From RGIG995 sp045542115 (lineage in GTDB: Bacteria > Bacillota > Clostridia > Oscillospirales > UBA644), in the NCBI GenBank assembly GCA_045542115.1, contig JAZQKK010000035.1, positions 1 to 39,973 on the forward strand: a stretch of 39,973 nucleotides of DNA, read 5' to 3'. Positions 5,095-13,477 of the stretch are shown one piece after another. The notes under the pieces are model-generated. The model did not search any database, was not told the DNA's origin, and was given only the letters and a program-made list of their open reading frames with translations. The position numbers and the translations under genes are program-made. Every line of letters starts with the position of its first letter. Position 1 is the first letter of the stretch.

Positions 5095-6644
5095 TTGGTG
5101 TTATCTACGCAAGATACTCCTCGGACAGTCAACGAGAGGAAAGTATTGAGGGTCAGCTCCGAGAATGCTATGCATTTGCCGAAAAGCAAGGAATCTCAAT
5201 TTTTGATACCTATATCGACAGAGCATTGTCAGCAAAGACAGATAATCGACCGGCGTTCCAACAGATGATAAAAGACAGCGAAAAGCAGAAATTCAATGTG
5301 GTGATCGTTTGGAAGCTTGACCGATTTGCCCGTAACCGTTACGATTCGGCAACATATAAATCAAAGCTGAAAAAGAATGCGGTTAAGGTAATATCTGCTA
5401 CCGAAACGATCTCCCAAAACGCCGAAGGCATCTTGCTTGAATCCATGTTGGAAGGTATGGCTGAATACTACTCCGCAGAGCTTGCCGAAAAAGTCGGCAG
5501 AGGTATGACAGAGAATGCTTTGAAATGTAAGTTCAACGGCGGTACAGTTCCCATAGGTTATACCATTAACAAAGATCAATTATTTGAGGTAGATCCTGTA
5601 AAAGCTCCCTATGTGGAAGAGGCATTCAAAGCATACGCCAACGGCAAAACAATTAAAGAGATAAGGGATATGCTCAATGCAAAGGGGGTAACAACCTCCC
5701 TCGGTTCTAAAATTTTAATCAATATCGTCACGGATATGCTGAAGAATCGACGGTACATTGGTGAGTACAAGTTCCGGGATATTGTTCAAAAAGATGGCAT
5801 ACCGAGGATCGTACCCCAAGCGTTATTTGATAAGGTGCAAATTGAGCGCGAAAAGAACAAGAGAGCCACAGCAAGGCACAAGGCCGAGGATGACTACTTA
5901 CTGACAACCAAGCTGTTCTGCGGCAAATGCGGGCGGTATATGACCGGTGAGAGCGGCACAGGCCGAAGCGGAGCCGTGCATCGATATTACAAATGCAACG
6001 GTGCCAAGTATAAGCATGCCTGCGATAAAAAGACGGTCAAAAAGGATTGGATTGAAAATATCGTTATCAAGTACACCCGCGAAATGATGATGAGCGATAA
6101 CGTACTTGAGGATATTGCCGGCATTGTATTTCGAAACTTTCAAAAAGAGAATCCTGTCATTCAGTTATTAAAACAAAGGCTCAGCGAAACAGAAACCGCA
6201 CTGAACAATCTACTCAAAGCAATTGAAGAAGGAATTATCACTTCAACAACGAAACAGAGAATGCTCGAATTGGAGCAGACAAGAGATGAGATAAATTTGA
6301 AGCTCATCAAGGAAGAGATGAAGAAGCCCACAATAACAAAAGAGGGCTTAATGCTATGGTTGAAGCAAATTCAGACCATGAGCTTAGAAACGAAGGAACA
6401 CAAACAAAGACTGATTGACTGCTTTGTCAATGCCGTATATCTTTACGACGACAAGCTGGTCATAACATTCAATTATAAGGAAGCAAGCAAAACCGTAACC
6501 CTAAAAGAGGTAAACGGTTCGATTATAGAATGCTCAGGCGCACCAAAAAAGACCTCTCTTTATGTAAGAGAGGTCTTTTTCCATTATAAAAAGCATCAAT
6601 CTTCCCGACCTGTCAATGCGCCTTGCTCCGACAGATTCGGATAA
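5091..6644 (+). CDS. Large serine recombinase
   Basis: The protein has 517 residues. The N-terminal resolvase domain (1-140) carries the catalytic serine in YARYSSDSQ (Ser10/Ser11) and the VWKLDRFARNRYD helix. It continues with a recombinase domain (about 150-260), a zinc ribbon (CGKCGRY ... KCNGAKYKHAC, about 275-310) and a coiled-coil stretch (about 345-410). This is the full architecture of transposon and phage integrases of the TnpX/phiC31 type, which recombine att sites through a 5'-phosphoserine. The coding frame passes through a perfect terminator at 6546-6580 and stops inside the 3' end of trmL. The natural C-terminus probably ended near the terminator, and the last ~30 residues look like junction sequence. 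Confidence 0.92.
   Translation: MIGVIYARYSSDSQREESIEGQLRECYAFAEKQGISIFDTYIDRALSAKTDNRPAFQQMIKDSEKQKFNVVIVWKLDRFARNRYDSATYKSKLKKNAVKVISATETISQNAEGILLESMLEGMAEYYSAELAEKVGRGMTENALKCKFNGGTVPIGYTINKDQLFEVDPVKAPYVEEAFKAYANGKTIKEIRDMLNAKGVTTSLGSKILINIVTDMLKNRRYIGEYKFRDIVQKDGIPRIVPQALFDKVQIEREKNKRATARHKAEDDYLLTTKLFCGKCGRYMTGESGTGRSGAVHRYYKCNGAKYKHACDKKTVKKDWIENIVIKYTREMMMSDNVLEDIAGIVFRNFQKENPVIQLLKQRLSETETALNNLLKAIEEGIITSTTKQRMLELEQTRDEINLKLIKEEMKKPTITKEGLMLWLKQIQTMSLETKEHKQRLIDCFVNAVYLYDDKLVITFNYKEASKTVTLKEVNGSIIECSGAPKKTSLYVREVFFHYKKHQSSRPVNAPCSDRFG
6546..6580 (+). terminator. Perfect 15-bp terminator inside the recombinase frame
   Basis: AAAAAGACCTCTCTT 6546-6560 pairs perfectly with 6566-6580, and the 3' arm ends in TTTTT. 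Being symmetric, it can act on both strands, so it also serves trmL from the other side. Confidence 0.85.
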
Positions 6645-7090
6645 CCGAATTGCCGAAGGGCCTCGTAGACAATAATTGCAACGGAATTGGATAAATTCAA
6701 ACTGCGAACAAACCCCAACATCGGAATCCGAATACAACGGTCGTAATTTGCTTTTAACAGTGGTTCGGGGAGCCCGTGGCTTTCTTTCCCGAAAATAAAA
6801 TAGAGGTCCTTATCCTGAGGATAATTTACATCACTATGACAGGTCTGTCCTTTTGTAGAACAAAAGTAGAACTCACCCTCATTCTTGGAGATAAAATCAT
6901 CCCAACTTGGATATGTGGTTACTGTGAGGTATTTCCAATAATCCAAACCTGCTCTTCGAATACTGCGTTCACTCAACTCGAATCCCAGAGGTTCGATGAG
7001 GTGTAAGTGACATCCGGTTACTGCACAAGTCCGAGAAATATTCCCTGTGTTCTGAGGGATTTCCGGTTCATATAAAACGATATGTATCAT
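6596..7090 (-). CDS. trmL: tRNA (cytidine/uridine(34)-2'-O)-methyltransferase
   Basis: The protein has 164 residues, full length for the TrmL group of SPOUT methyltransferases. It uses SAM to methylate the 2'-O of the wobble nucleotide of tRNA-Leu isoacceptors. Visible signatures are LYEPEIPQNTGNISRTCA at the N-terminus, IFGKESHGLP in the middle and the trefoil-knot segment RIPMLGFVRSLNLSNSVAI near residues 122-140. GAGGAAC precedes the ATG. The 3' end overlaps the serine recombinase frame by 49 nt tail to tail, which marks the junction between chromosome and left mobile region. Confidence 0.93.
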   Translation of the reverse strand: MIHIVLYEPEIPQNTGNISRTCAVTGCHLHLIEPLGFELSERSIRRAGLDYWKYLTVTTYPSWDDFISKNEGEFYFCSTKGQTCHSDVNYPQDKDLYFIFGKESHGLPEPLLKANYDRCIRIPMLGFVRSLNLSNSVAIIVYEALRQFGYPNLSEQGALTGRED

Positions 7091-7121
7091 TGTCTGTTCC
7101 TCGAATTTTCTAATAAACTAC

Positions 7122-7155
7122 AAAAAATCCCGAACGCGAAAGCATCCGGGATTTT
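7122..7155 (-). terminator. Terminator downstream of tRNA-Arg
   Basis: AAAATCCCG 7124-7132 pairs with 7147-7155. On the minus strand a T-run follows. It begins directly at the CCA end of the tRNA. Confidence 0.8.
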
Positions 7156-7231
7156 GGTGCGACGCAAGGGACTCGAACCCCTGACCTACTGGTTCGTAGC
7201 CAGTCACTCTATCCAGCTGAGCTAGCATCGC
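7155..7231 (-). tRNA. tRNA-Arg (anticodon ACG)
   Basis: It folds as a cloverleaf on the minus strand: acceptor GCGATGC with GCGTCGC, TTCGAGTCC T-loop, and anticodon stem ACTGG/CCAGT around the loop CTACGAA, giving anticodon ACG. The 3' CCA is encoded at 7155-7157. Confidence 0.95.
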
Positions 7232-7347
7232 ATTTTTTCAGCTCAATTATAATACCACATTTCCAAATAAAAATCAAGTCGTTTCTCTCAAAGTTTACAA
7301 ATAGTTCATAAAACAATGAAGAAGGCCTATTTTCATCAAAAAAATGC

Positions 7348-7376
7348 TTGACGGAAAAGAAAATATATGCTATAAT
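7348..7376 (+). promoter_or_regulatory. Sigma-A promoter for the pantothenate kinase gene
   Basis: TTGACG 7348-7353 and TATAAT 7371-7376 are 17 nt apart. They lie 53 nt upstream of the chosen start codon. Confidence 0.85.
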
Positions 7377-7428
7377 GATTAATCAATACTCGTATATTTT
7401 AATTCACATAAAAGAAAGGATGATTCGG

Positions 7429-8244
7429 ATGATTATTCTTGGGATTGACGTAGGCGGAAGCAATACAAAAATTATTGGCTTACGGGATGGAATTCCGATG
7501 GAACCGATTCACGTCCGTGCAACCGACCCGATAACTTCGGTATTCGGTGCACTTGGGAAATACATCAGCATCAATAATTTGACTCTTTCTGACATTTCTC
7601 GTATTATGGTGACAGGTGTCGGCAGTTCTTATATCAACGAAGATATTTACGGTATTCCTACTGAAAAAGTAGAAGAACTGGTTTCTGTGGGGAAGGGCGG
7701 CCTGTATCTTTCCAAACTGAACAAAGCCGTCGTTGTAAGCCTCGGCACCGGAACTGCATTTGTAAACGCATCCAACAATAACGTTTCCCATATGGGCGGT
7801 ACGGGAGTTGGAGGAGGCACCGTTTTGGGGCTTTCATCCAAGCTGTTAAACGTGCGCAGCTTTGATAGCATTATTGACCTTGCAAACCAGGGCGATTTGT
7901 CCCAGGTAGATTTGTCTATCGGAGACATCAGCAAATCCGACGTATCCAATATGTCCGCAAAAACCACGGCATCTAACTTCGGAAAAATCACGGATACCGC
8001 AACAACCGGAGATATTGCCGCCGGCATTTTGAATATGGTTTTTCAGACCGTGGGACTTATGGCGGTATTTAATGCCAAAATCGCAGAAACAAATGACGTT
8101 GTCGTTTGCGGAAGATTGGCGGAAGCCCCCCACTGTATGGAGACGTTAGAAGGAATCAAAGCATTGCACGGAATCAACTTCATCATTCCCCAAAATGCGG
8201 AATTTGCAACGGCGCTGGGAGCGGCACTTTCGGCAAAGGGATAA
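7429..8244 (+). CDS. coaW: Type II pantothenate kinase
   Basis: The protein has 271 residues and phosphorylates pantothenate, the first step of coenzyme A synthesis. It has the ASKHA-fold phosphate motif GIDVGGSNTK at the start, a second glycine-rich nucleotide motif VVSLGTGTAFV and GGTGVGGGTVLGLS near residues 123-136, as in Staphylococcus-type PanK-II. The ATG at 7429 is 8 nt after GAAAGGA; upstream in-frame ATGs would add a poor N-terminus. The sporulation gene ylbJ follows 54 nt later on the same strand. A dephospho-CoA kinase, the last step of the same pathway, lies at 14493. PanK-II enzymes are usually insensitive to CoA feedback (family knowledge). Confidence 0.88.
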   Translation: MIILGIDVGGSNTKIIGLRDGIPMEPIHVRATDPITSVFGALGKYISINNLTLSDISRIMVTGVGSSYINEDIYGIPTEKVEELVSVGKGGLYLSKLNKAVVVSLGTGTAFVNASNNNVSHMGGTGVGGGTVLGLSSKLLNVRSFDSIIDLANQGDLSQVDLSIGDISKSDVSNMSAKTTASNFGKITDTATTGDIAAGILNMVFQTVGLMAVFNAKIAETNDVVVCGRLAEAPHCMETLEGIKALHGINFIIPQNAEFATALGAALSAKG

Positions 8245-8298
8245 TATCCTGCCGCAAAATTTCATAAAATAGGGCAGACCCTCGAAAGGAGTTTGCCC

Positions 8299-9342
8299 GT
8301 GAGACGTTTTTTTCACTCTTTATTCTTTTGTGCCGCATTTGTAATTTTCCTCTTATTCTTATGCACCCCAGACACGGTTCAACGAGCGGCCCACGAAAGC
8401 CTCTTGTTCTGTGTTGCAGTCTTACTCCCATCCCTATTTCCCGGATTTGTATTATCAGACCTTTTGATTCGTCTTTTTCCGATAAAAAACTCGCGGTCCA
8501 AAGGAATATTCTATAAAATTTTTCGACTTCCATCGGCGTGTCTGCGATGCTGGTTGATTGGTCTGCTGGCGGGATTCCCCGCAGCAGCGGATTGCACCTG
8601 CTATATGGTTCAGTCCGGGGAGATTTCAAAAACCGAAGCAGAGCGTTGTCTTGCTTTTACCAACAATCCCGGTATCATTTTTATTATATGTGCCGTAGGA
8701 ACCGGTCTGTTCGGCAGTTTTTCCGTTGGAATATACCTGTGGCTGATACAGACGATTGCCGCAACCCTTGTTGGAATCGGAATGGCAACCCCAACCGGAC
8801 AAGAACCTTTGGTTTGTTCAAATAAGAATCCGGAAGTCTCTTTAAGACAGGTTTTTCCAAAATCGGTTACGTCTTCGGTTACGGCAGTATTAAACATCTG
8901 TGGGTTTGTTGTATTTTTTCGGGTTTTAACTGCCGTTTTATCTTCCGCAGTTCCCCTTAATGCTTTTAAAATATTATTATCCGGCCTGTTGGAGATGACG
9001 TGCGGGATTTCTAATTTTCAGCAATTTGACTTTTTCACAGCTTGTTCTGCATCCTTAATGTTGGGATGGTCTGGATTCTCTGTTCATTTTCAGATACTGA
9101 ACGTCATCGAATCGGCAGGATTGTCCTCCCGGTATTATTTCCCGGGAAAAGTGCTTCAAGCTTTGATATCCACGATTTTAACTGCAATTTCATATCCGAT
9201 ATTCTTTCCAGAAGAAAACCCCTGGATTTTCGGCTCTGTAATTCTATTTTCAGCTTTGTTTATCACGATTTTTGCGATTCGCTTTCGGAAGGAGTACCTC
9301 AATGGAAAACGAAATTTATCAACAGGAAAAACAGCGTCTTGA
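8299..9342 (+). CDS. ylbJ: Sporulation integral membrane protein YlbJ
   Basis: The protein has 347 residues with about eight hydrophobic segments and resembles nucleoside-recognition (Gate) membrane proteins. In Bacillus YlbJ is under sigma-E and is needed for cortex formation (family knowledge). Visible features are the early segment SLFPGFVLSDLLIRLF, the GLLAGFPAAADCTCYMVQSG loop and NNPGIIFIICAVG. GTG at 8299 is chosen because GAAAGGAG lies 8 nt upstream; the in-frame TTG at 8293 is too close. Its 3' end overlaps the next gene by 41 nt, so the two are probably co-expressed. Confidence 0.85.
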   Translation: MRRFFHSLFFCAAFVIFLLFLCTPDTVQRAAHESLLFCVAVLLPSLFPGFVLSDLLIRLFPIKNSRSKGIFYKIFRLPSACLRCWLIGLLAGFPAAADCTCYMVQSGEISKTEAERCLAFTNNPGIIFIICAVGTGLFGSFSVGIYLWLIQTIAATLVGIGMATPTGQEPLVCSNKNPEVSLRQVFPKSVTSSVTAVLNICGFVVFFRVLTAVLSSAVPLNAFKILLSGLLEMTCGISNFQQFDFFTACSASLMLGWSGFSVHFQILNVIESAGLSSRYYFPGKVLQALISTILTAISYPIFFPEENPWIFGSVILFSALFITIFAIRFRKEYLNGKRNLSTGKTAS

Positions 9343-11446
9343 CTATGTATTGAAATACATAGACGATACGCTATTTTCCCAAACTCCCAACGAAGCGAAT
9401 TTGCGCCAATACATTATTGAGGAAAGACGTAGAATATGGGATGATTACAGCATCAATCCCGACAACGTGGAGTTGATGCAGGCAAATCAAACCTTGGAAA
9501 TGGATACGGAGCAGTATTTTCGCTTAAAGGACAAGCTTCATTTTCTGCAACAAACCCGAGAGAATCCGTATTTCGCCCGGATTGATTTTCAAGAAAAAGG
9601 AAGCGACGACGTTGAATCTTTCTATATCGGAGCCTTGTCCTTAATAGACAACCGAACCTATGAGGTTTTGATTTGCGACTGGCGCGCCGATATTGCATCC
9701 TTGTTTTACGACGCAACCCTAGGTCCGGCAAAATATCAATGTCAACAGGGAATCATTGAGGGTGACATTTCCCTTCGCAGACAAATAAAAATTGAAGACG
9801 GAGAGCTTCAATACGTATTTGATAATGGAATCAATATTACAGACCCAATTTTGATGGAAGAATTGGGGCGTTCCACCGATGCAAAATTAAAAACCGTAGT
9901 AAACACCATTCAAAAGGAACAAAATCAGGTTATCCGGGATATGAATGCAGACCTTTTGATGGTGCAAGGTTCTGCGGGGAGCGGAAAAACATCCGTTGCT
10001 TTGCACCGAATCGCCTTTTTACTGTATCGATTTCGAGATTCTCTTTCTTCCCAAGATATTATTATTTTTTCTCCCAGTGAAATTTTTTCCGCCTATATTG
10101 CCCAGGTACTTCCGGAATTAGGGGAAGAAAACGCCGTCCGCTCGGATTTTTATCATTTTCTTGCAGATATGGAATCCGAACTTCATTATGCGGACCGCTC
10201 TGAGCAAATTGAAGCACTTTTGCAGAGTAACGATTCCTTTCTTCGGGAAATGATTCAAACCAAAGGGACGCGCTGCTTTGCACAGAAGTTGCAAGAGTAT
10301 TATCTGAAACGAAATGCATCCTTCCGCATCGAAGAAGATATAACCTGTTTTGATGAAATCCTCGCCACCGCAGAGGAAGTCAATCAATGGTTTTTCACTG
10401 ATTACAAAGATTATCCCCCGGCACAGCGAGTCGGGAAAATCATTACCCGTTTGACCGACGTTGCAGAAGACAAAAAAGAGGAAATCTGCTATTCGTTTTT
10501 AGACGAAGCAACACAACACGGGATTATCGCCTATACCGACGAAGAAAAAGCGGAACAATGCAGTGCAATGTGGGATTCCTGTATGGCGGAATTGGCCCAA
10601 AAGACAAAAGATTTGCTGTTGCTCCCTGAAAATCTTCTGTATCTTGATTTTTTACACGAATATTATCCGGAATACGGTAATTATTCTGAATCTTTGTTTT
10701 CGCAGAATATCATTCCCTATGAAGATTTATTCTGTCTTTCCTGGCTGAAATTCCTTTCCGGAAAGATTGCGCCGTTGCGGAACGTGAAGCAAGTGGTTGT
10801 GGATGAAGCCCAGGAACACCCGGAAATCGCTTATTGCCTGTTGAACGGCATTTTCCCGGCAGCTCGCTTTACCATCTTGGGCGACGTGAACCAGGAAGTC
10901 GATAAAAAAATCAATTCGATTACAGACCTAACCGATTGCTTTCCACAAAAAAGAACGAAAATATCCTATGTTCTCAACAAAAGCTACCGTTCCACCTGTG
11001 AAATCGCAGAATTTGCCAATCGATTCCGGAGCAACGACGATGTCCGCTTAATGGATCGCCACGGGGAAGAGGTGCAAGTGATCGGTTGCACCGATATTGT
11101 GGAACAGATAGAACAAACCCTGTCGAGCTACCATTCCCACGGGCATAAAACGAATATGATTTTGTGTCGAACCCAGAAGGAATGTGATGACCTTTATCAA
11201 AAACTGATGCACAAAATACCGGTAATTCGGATGCGCTCCTACGATAATTTCACTCCTGGAACGACGACTATTTTGCCAATTTACCTTTCAAAAGGATTAG
11301 AAGCAGACGGCGTAATCGTTGTTGGAATTTCGAAGGAATGGAATACGGAAGAAGACCGGAATCTTATGTACGTAGCAAGCACTCGTGCATTGCATGAACT
11401 GACGATATTTACTACACAAGAAAGACCAAAAATTCTTTCTGAATAA
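9302..11446 (+). CDS. HelD-like UvrD/Rep superfamily 1 helicase
   Basis: The protein has 714 residues. The N-terminus is a coiled-coil-like arm. It is followed by the HelD-typical segment FYIGALSLIDNRTYEVLICDWR, Walker A GSAGSGKTS near residue 223, VVVDEAQEHPE (Walker B), LGDVNQEVD and the C-terminal helicase motifs LNKSYRSTCEIAEF and LMYVASTRA. HelD removes stalled RNA polymerase from DNA and helps recycle it, using ATP. ATG at 9302 follows GGAAGGAG and lies inside the 3' end of ylbJ. The gene converges with sigK, leaving 2 nt between stop codons and no visible terminator. Confidence 0.85.
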   Translation: MENEIYQQEKQRLDYVLKYIDDTLFSQTPNEANLRQYIIEERRRIWDDYSINPDNVELMQANQTLEMDTEQYFRLKDKLHFLQQTRENPYFARIDFQEKGSDDVESFYIGALSLIDNRTYEVLICDWRADIASLFYDATLGPAKYQCQQGIIEGDISLRRQIKIEDGELQYVFDNGINITDPILMEELGRSTDAKLKTVVNTIQKEQNQVIRDMNADLLMVQGSAGSGKTSVALHRIAFLLYRFRDSLSSQDIIIFSPSEIFSAYIAQVLPELGEENAVRSDFYHFLADMESELHYADRSEQIEALLQSNDSFLREMIQTKGTRCFAQKLQEYYLKRNASFRIEEDITCFDEILATAEEVNQWFFTDYKDYPPAQRVGKIITRLTDVAEDKKEEICYSFLDEATQHGIIAYTDEEKAEQCSAMWDSCMAELAQKTKDLLLLPENLLYLDFLHEYYPEYGNYSESLFSQNIIPYEDLFCLSWLKFLSGKIAPLRNVKQVVVDEAQEHPEIAYCLLNGIFPAARFTILGDVNQEVDKKINSITDLTDCFPQKRTKISYVLNKSYRSTCEIAEFANRFRSNDDVRLMDRHGEEVQVIGCTDIVEQIEQTLSSYHSHGHKTNMILCRTQKECDDLYQKLMHKIPVIRMRSYDNFTPGTTTILPIYLSKGLEADGVIVVGISKEWNTEEDRNLMYVASTRALHELTIFTTQERPKILSE

Positions 11447-11448
11447 TT

Positions 11449-12120
11449 TTATAAATCTTCCAGGGCGTCCTTTAATTTTAGAAGGGCGCTCTTTTCTATT
11501 CGAGATACGTAAGAACGTGAAATTCCTAAAACAACCGCTGTTTCTTTCTGGGTTTTCGGCGGTTCGGACAACCCGTAGCGCAACCGAATTACGGTTTTTT
11601 CTCTGGAATCTAAGACAGATTCTATGGCAGATAACAATTTTGAAGCACGAATATTTCGATAAACGTCGTCTAAAATGGTATCTTCCTCTGCAACTACGTC
11701 CAAGAAGGAAAGACTGTTTCCGTCTTTATCGGTATCAATTTCTTCGTGAATGGAAACATCGTTTGCGGTTTTACGTAAACTGCGAAAATGCATCAAAATT
11801 TCATTCTCAATACACCGGGAAACATAGGTTGCCAATCGTATTTTCTTTTCACTTTGAAAACTATCGATGCCTTTAATTAAACCAATGGTACCAATAGAAA
11901 TCAAATCATCCTGTTCGTCGGAAGATGCATAGTACTTTTTCACAATATGAGCCACCAGACGCATATTTCGTTCGATTAAAATTTCCCTTGCCTGTCGGTC
12001 TCCGTTTTTCATTTTTCGAAGATATTCCCCTTCTTTTTCCGCTGTTAAGGGCTGTTGAAAGGACCCTACATTTCGAACGTGCAAAATCAGATAAAACAAA
12101 TGAAACGGCAAATAAAACAT
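11449..12120 (-). CDS. sigK: Sporulation sigma factor K
   Basis: The protein has 223 residues. It has a hydrophobic N-terminal pro-sequence (MFYLPFHLFYLILHV), as in pro-sigma-K, which must be cleaved off in the mother cell. Region 2 is ERNMRLVAHIVKKYY ... DLISIGTIGLIKGIDSF and LATYVSRCIENEILMHFR. Region 4 ends in ETAVVLGISRSYVSRIEKSAL. The YVSRIEKSALLKLK pattern is typical of sigma-E/K. It directs late mother-cell transcription for coat and cortex genes. The gene is uninterrupted, so no skin-type element is present here. GGGAGGGG lies 5 nt before the ATG. Confidence 0.92.
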   Translation of the reverse strand: MFYLPFHLFYLILHVRNVGSFQQPLTAEKEGEYLRKMKNGDRQAREILIERNMRLVAHIVKKYYASSDEQDDLISIGTIGLIKGIDSFQSEKKIRLATYVSRCIENEILMHFRSLRKTANDVSIHEEIDTDKDGNSLSFLDVVAEEDTILDDVYRNIRASKLLSAIESVLDSREKTVIRLRYGLSEPPKTQKETAVVLGISRSYVSRIEKSALLKLKDALEDL

Positions 12121-12184
12121 AAAAACCCCTCCCGAAAATACTCTGTGAAAGTATATGCGGTAGGGGTTTGTCTTGTTTCTAAAA

Positions 12185-12221
12185 AAAAGAAAAAAGTCCT
12201 GAGATTTTTCTCAGGACCTTT
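12185..12221 (-). terminator. Terminator downstream of tRNA-Lys
   Basis: GTCCTGAG 12196-12203 pairs perfectly with 12210-12217. On the minus strand it is followed by a long T-run. It separates the tRNA from sigK. Confidence 0.88.
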
Positions 12222-12296
12222 GGTGATCCACTGGGGATTCGAACCCCAGACCCCTTGATTAAAAGTCAAGTGCTCTACCGACTGAGCTAGTGGATC
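12221..12296 (-). tRNA. tRNA-Lys (anticodon TTT)
   Basis: On the minus strand the acceptor arms GATCCAC and GTGGATC pair. The anticodon stem CTTGA/TCAAG encloses CTTTTAA, giving anticodon TTT. The T-loop is GGTTCGAATCC and CCA is encoded. Confidence 0.96.
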
Positions 12297-12414
12297 GTTT
12301 TGCTACCGAAATATTATATCAAATTTTACCATCGTTGTCAAGCCTATATGTGTAAACTTTTTGAAAACTATCGACAGTTCCCCGGAATTTTTTAGAGAAA
12401 ATACGTGGAAAGGG

Positions 12415-12443
12415 TTGAAATTGCAGTACCGTTATGGTATAAT
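12415..12443 (+). promoter_or_regulatory. Sigma-A promoter of the CPBP-tsaC-coaE-M18 operon
   Basis: TTGAAA 12415-12420 and TATAAT 12438-12443 are 17 nt apart, followed by AAAGGAG and the first start codon. Confidence 0.85.
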
Positions 12444-12475
12444 AGTAGGGTAAATTTCGTTAAAGGAGTTTTCGT

Positions 12476-13462
12476 ATGAATCGTTTCTCCGAGGCTCGAA
12501 GAGAATTAAACGGTGTTTTATCTTTTTTCACTCTTTGTAAAGCCCTCCTTTTGTTATCCACACTGTTTTTAGGCAATATATTGTATGGCATTCTTTCTGC
12601 TGTATACGGAGAGACTGCCTCCCACAGTTATCTTGAATTTACCTCTTACAGTACCATTTCCGGGTTACTTCTTGAAGTCAGCATCTTTTTGATTAGTCTG
12701 TTTGTTCCCATTTGTCTCTATTTTTTCTTTTCCGGAAAGAAATATACAAAAACCATTCCGCAAAAGAAGCCGGAATTCCTGCAAATTTGTTTCGGCGTTG
12801 GCACAACCGTCATTATTGGAAATCTTTCTGCAAATCTCGGAAACGTTTTGCTGGAAATCCTTTTCTCACTCTTCGGGATGGAAGAAAAATATTACGCGAT
12901 GCTTCAATCCGATACAGCTTACCCTCAAAGCATCTGGCTTGTTCCGCTATTTTCTGTTATGCTTGCGGTACTGCCGGGGATTTTGGAAGAAATTTCCATT
13001 CGAGGAATTGCACTAAGCGTAACAAAAAAATTCGGGATCCTGTTTTCCTTGCTGTTCAGCGGATTTTTCTTTGCGTTTATGCACAGTTCCTGGACGCAAC
13101 TTCCGTACGCCTTTGTTATCGGGATCGTTCTTGCTTACTTTACACTACGCTTTGAAACGATTTGGATTGCAGTAATCTCACACTTTATTTTCAATTTCAA
13201 CAGTGTAGTTCAGTGTATTATTCTTCAAAACGGCGGTGCTCATTCGGATATTTGGATTTTGATTTGGTCTCTGATGTTTTCCTCCGTTATGATTGGGTTT
13301 ATGGTGGCCGGACTGATTGTCTACGGAATCAAACGTCCTTCCGTGCCAAAATCGGAATTTAGCGGAGGGGAAAAAATGAAAATTCTGTTCTCGTGTCCCT
13401 TCTTGTATATCTTTATAACCTTGGAAGCAATTCAACTGTTGTATCTTCTGATGGTCTATTGA
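12476..13462 (+). CDS. CPBP family intramembrane glutamic protease
   Basis: The protein has 328 residues with about eight membrane segments. The CPBP/CAAX-protease signature is complete: EExxxR (Glu171, Glu172, Arg176 in LEEISIRGIAL), FxxxH with His203 in FFAFMHSS, and HxxxN with His236 and Asn240 in VISHFIFNF. The family includes Rce1, MroQ and several bacteriocin-immunity proteins; the substrate here is unknown. TAAAGGAG lies 9 nt before the ATG. It is the first gene of an operon with three housekeeping enzymes, which argues against a dedicated bacteriocin role. Confidence 0.88.
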   Translation: MNRFSEARRELNGVLSFFTLCKALLLLSTLFLGNILYGILSAVYGETASHSYLEFTSYSTISGLLLEVSIFLISLFVPICLYFFFSGKKYTKTIPQKKPEFLQICFGVGTTVIIGNLSANLGNVLLEILFSLFGMEEKYYAMLQSDTAYPQSIWLVPLFSVMLAVLPGILEEISIRGIALSVTKKFGILFSLLFSGFFFAFMHSSWTQLPYAFVIGIVLAYFTLRFETIWIAVISHFIFNFNSVVQCIILQNGGAHSDIWILIWSLMFSSVMIGFMVAGLIVYGIKRPSVPKSEFSGGEKMKILFSCPFLYIFITLEAIQLLYLLMVY

Positions 13463-13477
13463 GGGTGAGTCTGCGAA

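Noticed and set aside
11449..12120. Interruption of sigK by a skin-like element
   Set aside because: The gene is complete from pro-sequence to region 4, with no recombinase nearby.
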